Shown: piece by piece, positions 58,687-64,000 of the stretch
Position numbering within the stretch: position 1 is the first letter of the stretch
How the letters are laid out: each line of letters starts with the position of its first letter
From: Agrobacterium leguminum
GTDB taxonomy: Bacteria > Pseudomonadota > Alphaproteobacteria > Rhizobiales > Rhizobiaceae
Direction: 5' to 3'
Length of the DNA stretch: 64,000 nucleotides
NCBI RefSeq assembly: GCF_015704895.1
Contig: NZ_JADQWB010000018.1
Coordinates: forward strand, 1 to 64,000
Notes under the pieces: model-generated
Told to the model about the DNA's origin: nothing
Database searches by the model: none
What the model saw: the letters and a program-made list of their open reading frames with translations, nothing else
Position numbers and translations under genes: made by a program

Positions 58687-59387
58687 GCGCCATCCTCATC
58701 TTCATGGCCGGGATCGCCGGCATCATCGGCTGGTGGATGGCGCGGCAGCGGCTGGCCTCGAAGCCTTGGCTGGAAGTCGGTCTGGCAGGCGATGCGCCGC
58801 AGATGCAGGGATCGTCGGCGACAATCGCGAAAGTCGGACTTGGGATATTTCTGGCGGTTGTCGGCGCGTTGTTCACCTTGCTCATCAGCGCCTATCTCGG
58901 CCGCATGGGCGGCGCCGACTGGTGGGGTATCCCGATCCCCGGACTGTTATGGGTGAACACCGCGGCGCTTGCCGCCAGCAGTCTGGCGCTGCAATGGGCG
59001 AAAACCGAAACCCGTCCAGATCATCGCGAGAGACTGAATGCGGCTCTTGTGACAGCCTTTGCGACGGCTGTTTTCTTTGTCGCCGGTCAATTCCTGGCGT
59101 GGCGGCAACTCATCTCCGCAGGCTATATTCTGGCGGATAACCCATCGAACAGCTTCTTCTACATGATCACCGGCCTGCACGGCCTGCATATATTGGGCGG
59201 GCTTTTCGTGCTTGGTCGCACCGCAATCCGTGCCCGGAGCGAGCCCTTGTCGGCGAGGATGCGCCTGAGTGTGGAGCTGTGCGCCATCTACTGGCATTTC
59301 ATGCTGGTCGTCTGGCTTATCCTTTTTGCGCTTTTCGCCGGCTGGGCGAACAGTTTCGTCGATCTCTGCCGTCAATTGGTCACCTGA
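58683..59387 (+). CDS. coxO: Cytochrome c oxidase subunit III (CoxO-like)
   Basis: 234 residues with about seven membrane segments. FFYMITGLHGLHILGGLFVL and ELCAIYWHFMLVVWLILFAL are the conserved subunit III helices (GLHxxHxxGG, YWHFxxxxW). It is shorter than the usual 260-residue subunit III and its N-terminus differs. In the coxMNOP arrangement this is the first of two subunit III homologues. It overlaps coxN by four bases. Confidence 0.85.
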   Translation: MSAILIFMAGIAGIIGWWMARQRLASKPWLEVGLAGDAPQMQGSSATIAKVGLGIFLAVVGALFTLLISAYLGRMGGADWWGIPIPGLLWVNTAALAASSLALQWAKTETRPDHRERLNAALVTAFATAVFFVAGQFLAWRQLISAGYILADNPSNSFFYMITGLHGLHILGGLFVLGRTAIRARSEPLSARMRLSVELCAIYWHFMLVVWLILFALFAGWANSFVDLCRQLVT

Positions 59388-59399
59388 GGAGTGTCGATC

Positions 59400-60125
59400 A
59401 TGGCCGCATCCATGGAGGAAAGACCGGTAAGTGATCCGCATCTGCGGCCGGCGGGATTGCGCGGCATCGCCGCCGATCTGTCATCGGACCAGCGGGCGTT
59501 CAAGAACGTCTCCTGGGGCAAGGCGATGATGTGGATATTCATTCTGAGCGATATCTTCATTTTCGGCTGTTTCCTGCTGGCCTATATGGCGGCGCGCATG
59601 TCGGCCACCGCGGCCTGGCCCAATCCGAGCGAGGTTTTCGCGCTCACGATTGCCGGCAGGCACATTCCGCTGATCCTGATTGCCATCATGACCTTTGTTC
59701 TCATCAGCAGCAGCGGCACGATGGCCATGGCCGTCAACTTCGCATATCGCCGCGACCGTCGCAAAACCGCCGCGCTGATGGTGGCGACGGCAGCGCTTGG
59801 CGCGACATTCGTGGGAATGCAGGCTTTCGAATGGAGCAAGCTTATCGCAGAGGGCGTTCGTCCCTGGGAAAACCCGTGGGGTGCGGCGCAGTTCGGTTCG
59901 GCTTTCTTCATGATCACGGGCTTTCACGGCACCCATGTTTCCATCGGCGTCCTGTTTCTTCTCATCGTCGCGCGCAAGGTTTGGCGGGGAGATTTCGATG
60001 AGGAAAGGCGGGGGTTCTTCACCAGCCGCAAGGGGCAATACGAGATCGTCGAGATAACCGGGCTTTACTGGCACTTCGTGGATCTGGTGTGGGTCTTTAT
60101 CTTCGCATTCTTCTATCTGTGGTGA
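59400..60125 (+). CDS. coxP: Cytochrome c oxidase subunit III (second copy, CoxP-like)
   Basis: 241 residues, about five to seven membrane segments. FFMITGFHGTHVSIGVLFLL, then ITGLYWHFVDLVWVFIFAFF are the subunit III hallmarks. It differs clearly from the preceding coxO product, so the pair is not a recent duplication. The start at 59400 follows GAGGA by nine bases (GTG at 59391 is an alternative). It is the fourth gene of the oxidase operon, 12 bases after coxO. Confidence 0.85.
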   Translation: MAASMEERPVSDPHLRPAGLRGIAADLSSDQRAFKNVSWGKAMMWIFILSDIFIFGCFLLAYMAARMSATAAWPNPSEVFALTIAGRHIPLILIAIMTFVLISSSGTMAMAVNFAYRRDRRKTAALMVATAALGATFVGMQAFEWSKLIAEGVRPWENPWGAAQFGSAFFMITGFHGTHVSIGVLFLLIVARKVWRGDFDEERRGFFTSRKGQYEIVEITGLYWHFVDLVWVFIFAFFYLW

Positions 60126-60139
60126 GTGAGGATGGCATC

Positions 60140-60472
60140 ATGGCACAGCAACAGTCACAACAGGGACAGCAGCATCCGATAAGACTTTACATGGTGGTCT
60201 GGGGACTGCTTTTCGTCCTCAGCGCCTTCTCCTATATGGTCGATTATCTCGGCATTCAGAGCTATCCGAGATGGTCCCTGATCATCCTGTTCATGATCCT
60301 GAAGGCGGGGCTGATCATGGCGATTTTCATGCATATGGCCTGGGAGCGGCTGGTCCTGATCTACGCCATCCTGCTTCCGCCGGTTCTCGTGCTCGTCTTC
60401 GCAGCCCTGATGGCCTCGGAATCCAACTATACGGCTCTTACCCGGGTGACCTTCATGGGGGCCGGTTCTTGA
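60140..60472 (+). CDS. Cytochrome c oxidase subunit IV family protein (CyoD-like)
   Basis: 110 residues with three predicted membrane helices. It has the subunit IV pattern IRLYMVVWGLLFVLSAFSYM, then LIILFMILKAGLIMAIFMHM and the short third helix. This small subunit stabilises the CuB site or the assembly of subunit I. The start is 60140, after GAGGATGG. It ends the operon and converges on the GlxA-type regulator, 17 bases away. Confidence 0.82.
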   Translation: MAQQQSQQGQQHPIRLYMVVWGLLFVLSAFSYMVDYLGIQSYPRWSLIILFMILKAGLIMAIFMHMAWERLVLIYAILLPPVLVLVFAALMASESNYTALTRVTFMGAGS

Positions 60473-60489
60473 GACCCGAGGCAAGATTT

Positions 60490-61521
60490 TCAGGATTGTG
60501 GAAGCAGCACGCCGACGGCGAATTCCTCGTCGGTTGCGACGTGGCCGGCCTGAGTCTTGCGATATTCGCTGGGGGTGAAACCGCGCTCGGCTCGTAGCGT
60601 GCGGGAAAGGTGCGGGGCATCGCAAAAACCGGTGGCGAGCGCAATCTGGGTGATTGTGTCACGCGTCGTGCGCAGGAGCGACAAAGCGCGATCCAGCCGC
60701 AGTTCGAGATAGACCTTGGAAGGCGTTGCGCCCAGGTCGGCGAGGAAACGCCGTTCGAGGCTGCGGCGGCCAAGGCCGAGATCATTCGCCAGTTCCAGCA
60801 CGGTTCTCGGAACCTCGATATTCTGCTGCATCCGCAGGATTGCTTTTTTGACGAGGGGATCGTTGGCCTTGCGTGCGCTCTGCTGGCCGGGTTGAGGCTT
60901 TTCACCGCTCAGCGCACTGTCGATCATCATGATGTTGAGGCTCTTGACGGCGGCGGACTGGCCGACATGGCGCTCGACGAGGAAGGCTGCCAGATGCGCG
61001 GCGCCGTGGCCGCCGGAACAGGTCAGCCGGTCGCGGTCGATGACGAAGATCTGGTCGGAGATCATCTGGACGGTATCGAAACGGTCGAGAAAATCCTGGT
61101 GGTGGAACCAGCTCACGCAGCAGCGATAACCGTCGAGCAGGCCGGCCTCGTGCAGGATGAAAACGCCGGTGCAGAGCCCGACAATGGGAACGCCGGCCGC
61201 CGCCCTTTCTTTCAGGAAGCGCAGCGCCTCCTGCGGCAGGGCGCTGTGATCGCTGATCAAGCCGCCGACAACGACGATATAGTCGTAGTGCCCGGCGTCC
61301 ATCAGCCGCGTATCCGGCTGCACCTTCACACCGCAGCTCGACTGTACGCTGCTCATGGTCGCCGAGAGCACCGACCATTCGCACAGGATAGGCCGTGAAC
61401 GGTCCGCCTCATCGGCCGCAAGGCGCAGCACATCGACGAAATTCGCGAAGGCCGACAGCGTGAAGCGGTCGGCAAGCAGGAAGGCGACGCTGAGGCGTTT
61501 TCTGGCGCGGTGTGAGGTCAT
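60490..61521 (-). CDS. GlxA/GbdR-type AraC family transcriptional regulator
   Basis: 343 residues. The N-terminal DJ-1/PfpI-like domain shows YDYIVVVGGLISDHSALPQE and VGLCTGVFILHEAGLLDG (cysteine in the nucleophile elbow). The C-terminal AraC domain holds two helix-turn-helix units (VPRTVLELANDLGLGRRSLE and ALSLLRTTRDTITQIALATG, then GFCDAPHLSRTLRAERGFTP). In Pseudomonas the same architecture (GbdR, SouR) activates glycine betaine and sarcosine catabolism. Divergence from soxBDA here fits that role. The start at 61521 is preferred; 61536 is possible. Confidence 0.85.
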   Translation of the reverse strand: MTSHRARKRLSVAFLLADRFTLSAFANFVDVLRLAADEADRSRPILCEWSVLSATMSSVQSSCGVKVQPDTRLMDAGHYDYIVVVGGLISDHSALPQEALRFLKERAAAGVPIVGLCTGVFILHEAGLLDGYRCCVSWFHHQDFLDRFDTVQMISDQIFVIDRDRLTCSGGHGAAHLAAFLVERHVGQSAAVKSLNIMMIDSALSGEKPQPGQQSARKANDPLVKKAILRMQQNIEVPRTVLELANDLGLGRRSLERRFLADLGATPSKVYLELRLDRALSLLRTTRDTITQIALATGFCDAPHLSRTLRAERGFTPSEYRKTQAGHVATDEEFAVGVLLPQS

Positions 61522-61607
61522 GACGCAAATATTCATGCAAACAGACGCGATTGTCCAGCCGGGGCGCGGCAAATGCTCTACCCTTTTTTTGTGCCGCATT
61601 GTCCGAC

Positions 61608-61629
61608 GCCGAAGCGAGATCGCTTCGGC
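61608..61629. promoter_or_regulatory. Large dyad upstream of soxB
   Basis: GCCGAAGCGA and TCGCTTCGGC, perfect 10-bp arms with two central bases, 55 bases before the soxB start in the divergent region. It is a candidate operator for the GlxA-type regulator or a leader hairpin of the sox transcript. Confidence 0.4.
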
Positions 61630-61683
61630 TGGAAATGCTCCAGCTTTTACGACACGAGATTTTCCAACCATCGGGTCCCGCTC

Positions 61684-62937
61684 ATGACGCGTTTTAATGC
61701 CTTCAATCTTTTGCGGAATGCCCTGACCGGCCACAAGAACTGGGACGAGCAATGGCCCGACAGTCAGCCGAAAGCCGAATATGACGTGGTCATCGTCGGC
61801 GCCGGCGGCCATGGTCTGGGCGCTGCCTATTATCTGGCCAGCCAGCACGGCATCACCAATGTCGCCGTCATCGACAAGGGCTGGCTCGGCGGCGGCAATA
61901 CCGGCCGCAACACCACGATCATCCGCTCGAACTATCTCTATGACGAGAGCGCCCGTCTTTACGATCACGCCGTCGATCTGTGGGAGAATTTGAGCCAGGA
62001 ATTGAACTACAACGTCATGTATTCAAGGCGCGGCGTGCTGATGCTGGCGCATAATGTGCACGATGTGCAGAGCTTCAAGCGCCACATCCATTCCAACCGT
62101 TTGAACGGTGTCGACAATCGCTGGCTTACCCCGGAAGAGTGCAGGGACTATTGCCCGCCGCTCAGCATTGCGCCGAATGCCCGCTATCCCGTCATGGGCG
62201 GCGCGCTTCAGGAACGGGCCGGCACGGCCCGTCATGATGCCGTCGCCTGGGGTTATGCGCGCGGCGCTGCCGCCCGTGGTGTCGATATCATCCAGAACTG
62301 CCCGGTCACGGCCATTCGCCGCAATGCCGACGGCTCCGTCGCGGGCGTCGAAACGGCGAGGGGCTTCATCAAGGCGAAGAAGGTCGCGGTTTCGGCTGCC
62401 GGCCACACCTCGGTCGTCATGGACACGGCCGGCGTGCGTCTGCCGCTCGAAAGCTATCCGTTGCAGGCGCTGGTGTCGGAGCCGATCAAGCCGATCTTCC
62501 CCTGCGTGGTGATGTCGAACGCGGTCCACGCCTATATCAGCCAGTCCGACAAGGGCGAGCTGGTGATCGGTTCGGGTACGGACCAATATACGTCCTATTC
62601 GCAGCGCGGCGGCCTGCCGCTGATCGAGCATACCATCGCCGCCATCGTCGAGATCTTCCCGATCTTCAACCGCATGCGGATGCTGCGCAAATGGGGCGGC
62701 ATCGTCGATGTCACGCCGGATCGCTCGGCCATTCTCGGCAAGACGCCGGTTGACGGGCTTTACGTCAATTGCGGCTGGGGTACCGGCGGTTTCAAGGCGA
62801 CGCCGGGCGCTGCCCATACCTTCGCCTGGACCATCGCCAAAAACGAACCGCATCCGATCAACGCGCCGTTCACGCTGGAACGCTTCCGTTCCGGCCGCCT
62901 GATCGACGAAGCGGCCGCCGCCGCCGTGGCGCACTGA
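61684..62937 (+). CDS. soxB: Sarcosine oxidase subunit beta
   Basis: 417 residues. The FAD motif is YDVVIVGAGGHGLGAAYYLA (about 33-52), and VAVIDKGWLGGGNTGRNTTI follows as in other heterotetrameric SoxB proteins. H184 in GTARHDAVAWGYA is the position that binds FMN covalently in the family. The C-terminal GGIVDVTPDRSAILGKTPVD and GLYVNCGWGTGGFKATPGAA are conserved. It oxidises sarcosine to glycine with the other subunits, using folate. The start at 61684 gives the usual length. It begins the soxBDA(G) operon. Confidence 0.93.
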   Translation: MTRFNAFNLLRNALTGHKNWDEQWPDSQPKAEYDVVIVGAGGHGLGAAYYLASQHGITNVAVIDKGWLGGGNTGRNTTIIRSNYLYDESARLYDHAVDLWENLSQELNYNVMYSRRGVLMLAHNVHDVQSFKRHIHSNRLNGVDNRWLTPEECRDYCPPLSIAPNARYPVMGGALQERAGTARHDAVAWGYARGAAARGVDIIQNCPVTAIRRNADGSVAGVETARGFIKAKKVAVSAAGHTSVVMDTAGVRLPLESYPLQALVSEPIKPIFPCVVMSNAVHAYISQSDKGELVIGSGTDQYTSYSQRGGLPLIEHTIAAIVEIFPIFNRMRMLRKWGGIVDVTPDRSAILGKTPVDGLYVNCGWGTGGFKATPGAAHTFAWTIAKNEPHPINAPFTLERFRSGRLIDEAAAAAVAH

Positions 62938-62947
62938 GGATAGAACC

Positions 62948-63268
62948 ATGCTGCTGATCCGCTGCCCCTATTGCAACGAAACACTGCCCGAAGCCGAATT
63001 CACCTATGCCGGGCAGGCCCATATTAGCCGCGCCGCCGATCCCTCGTCGCAGACCGATGAACAATGGGAAGAATTCCTGTTCATCCGCGAAAACGTCAAG
63101 GGTCCGCATTTCGAGCGCTGGCGGCACCTGCATGGCTGCGGCCGCTTCTTCAACGCCGTGCGCGACACGGTGAGCGACCGTTTCCTCACGACCTATCGGG
63201 CGGGCGAGCCGCGTCCTGAACTTTCTTCCCTGACCCGTGCACCAGCCAGTTCCGAGGTGTCGAAATGA
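62948..63268 (+). CDS. soxD: Sarcosine oxidase subunit delta
   Basis: 106 residues. The zinc-binding cysteines C6 and C9 in RCPYCNETLPE, with the histidine and cysteine of RHLHGCGRFFNAVRDT, match SoxD of the heterotetrameric enzyme. It has no catalytic role and supports the assembly of alpha and beta. It is 10 bases after soxB and overlaps soxA by ATGA. Confidence 0.92.
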   Translation: MLLIRCPYCNETLPEAEFTYAGQAHISRAADPSSQTDEQWEEFLFIRENVKGPHFERWRHLHGCGRFFNAVRDTVSDRFLTTYRAGEPRPELSSLTRAPASSEVSK

Positions 63269-64000
63269 ACTCCTATCGCGTTTCCGGCCGTGGCCGTGTG
63301 GATGCCGCCCGCTTCGTGAGCTTCACCTTCGACGGCAAGACCTATCGCGGCGTGAAGGGCGATACGGTCGCCTCCGCGCTTCTGGCCAATGGCGTGCATC
63401 TGATGGGCCGCTCGTTCAAATACCACCGCCCGCGCGGCCCGGTGGCGGCGGGTTCCGAGGAGCCGAATGCGCTGATCGGCACCCGCCGCAGCGTCGGACG
63501 TTTCGAGCCGAACACCCGCGCCACGGTGCAGGAAATCTGGAACGGGCTGGAAACCACCTCGCAGAACAAATATCCGAGCCTGAAATTCGATATCGGCGCG
63601 GTCAACGACATGGCCTATATGCTGTTTTCGGCGGGTTTCTATTACAAGACATTCATGTGGCCGAAGAGCTTCTGGAACAAGGTCTACGAGCCTTTCATCC
63701 GCGCGGCTGCGGGTCTCGGCGTTTCGCCGACGGAGGAGGACCCCGACACTTATGCCTCGCGCAACCTGCATTGCGATGTGCTGATCGTCGGCGCCGGTCC
63801 TGCCGGTCTCGCGGCAGCGCGCGCAGCGGCGGTCGATGGTCTGAAGGTCGTGCTGGTTGATGAAAATGCTGAAGCCGGTGGCACGCTGCTGTCGGAGCCG
63901 CAGGCGAAGATCGACGGCAAGCCCGCATGGAACTGGCTGGCGGATGAGCTGAAGGCGCTGAAGGAGCGCGGCGTCAGGGTCATGACCCGCACGACGGCGA
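63265..64000 (+). CDS. soxA: Sarcosine oxidase subunit alpha (partial, 5' part)
   Basis: First 245 codons of a protein usually near 980-1000 residues. The N-terminal domain (FTFDGKTYRGVKGDTVASAL, then GRSFKYHRPRGPVAAGSEEP) is the ferredoxin-like part of SoxA, followed by the NAD-binding LIVGAGPAGLAAARAA and VVLVDENAEAGGTLLSEPQ. The folate-binding C-terminal half lies beyond the window. The start ATG overlaps the soxD stop. A gamma subunit gene (soxG) is expected downstream. Confidence 0.93.
   Translation, partial: MNSYRVSGRGRVDAARFVSFTFDGKTYRGVKGDTVASALLANGVHLMGRSFKYHRPRGPVAAGSEEPNALIGTRRSVGRFEPNTRATVQEIWNGLETTSQNKYPSLKFDIGAVNDMAYMLFSAGFYYKTFMWPKSFWNKVYEPFIRAAAGLGVSPTEEDPDTYASRNLHCDVLIVGAGPAGLAAARAAAVDGLKVVLVDENAEAGGTLLSEPQAKIDGKPAWNWLADELKALKERGVRVMTRTTA

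Noticed and set aside
60490-61968. Extended N-terminus of the AraC-type regulator reaching into soxB
   Set aside because: The extra 149 residues would be antisense to soxB and lack similarity; the DJ-1-like domain begins right after the ATG at 61521.

Overview
The window looks like chromosomal DNA of an alphaproteobacterium of the Rhizobiaceae, most likely the Agrobacterium/Rhizobium group. This rests on the high GC, the dense packing of ABC importers and LysR/GntR/ROK regulators, the short ATGA operon overlaps, a coxMNOP-like oxidase cluster of the kind described in rhizobia, and the soxBDA order. The assignment is by resemblance and no database was searched. I see no rRNA, tRNA, insertion sequence, phage or CRISPR array. 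Both ends cut a gene: an FAD-linked oxidase at the left and sarcosine oxidase alpha at the right.

Layout. 1-4.1 kb (minus strand): FAD oxidase, DsbA-like isomerase, TetR regulator, PanE-like reductase, nitroreductase. 4.4-8.5 kb: an orphan Tat-exported peptide-type binding protein with a three-domain rhodanese, then an MFS exporter divergent from a LysR regulator. 9.5-16.9 kb: a GntR regulator and a sugar-type ABC importer followed by a 2-hydroxyacid dehydrogenase and a DapA-family lyase. A palindrome, TAACATGTTA, occurs at both the regulator promoter and the operon promoter. 16.9-23.3 kb: a ROK repressor divergent from an Afu/Fbp-type importer whose last cistron is a PP2C-like phosphatase; a NagC/Mlc-like operator lies between them. 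23.3-34.8 kb (minus strand): an eight-gene operon of hydantoin-racemase-like protein, PotBCDA-type importer, HyuA-like protein and two DUF917 proteins, followed by a large LuxR-type ATPase regulator.

35-43.7 kb holds small accessory genes (nucleotidyltransferase, MocR regulator, VOC protein, LysE exporter, PhzF, Nudix, DinB, two LysR regulators, monooxygenase, isochorismatase). 43.9-54.8 kb: a LysR regulator and a nine-gene operon of nitrilase, RraA-like protein, PotDABC-type importer, GlpA-like FAD enzyme, second FAD oxidoreductase and GlpK-like kinase. It has a good sigma70-type promoter and a LysR box near -66. 54.9-60.5 kb: DUF2189 membrane protein and an aa3-type cytochrome c oxidase with two subunit III genes. 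60.5-64 kb: a GlxA/AraC-type regulator divergent from soxBDA.

The main theme is solute capture tied to a dedicated catabolic module. Four ABC operons each pair a nearby regulator with uncommon enzymes. In all four, the binding-protein cistron is followed by a GC-rich hairpin, which would suit high expression of the binding protein relative to the membrane parts. The substrates cannot be read from the sequence. The nitrilase/RraA/GlpA/GlpK operon, the DUF917/HyuA operon and the PP2C-containing importer operon are the best candidates for undescribed pathways.
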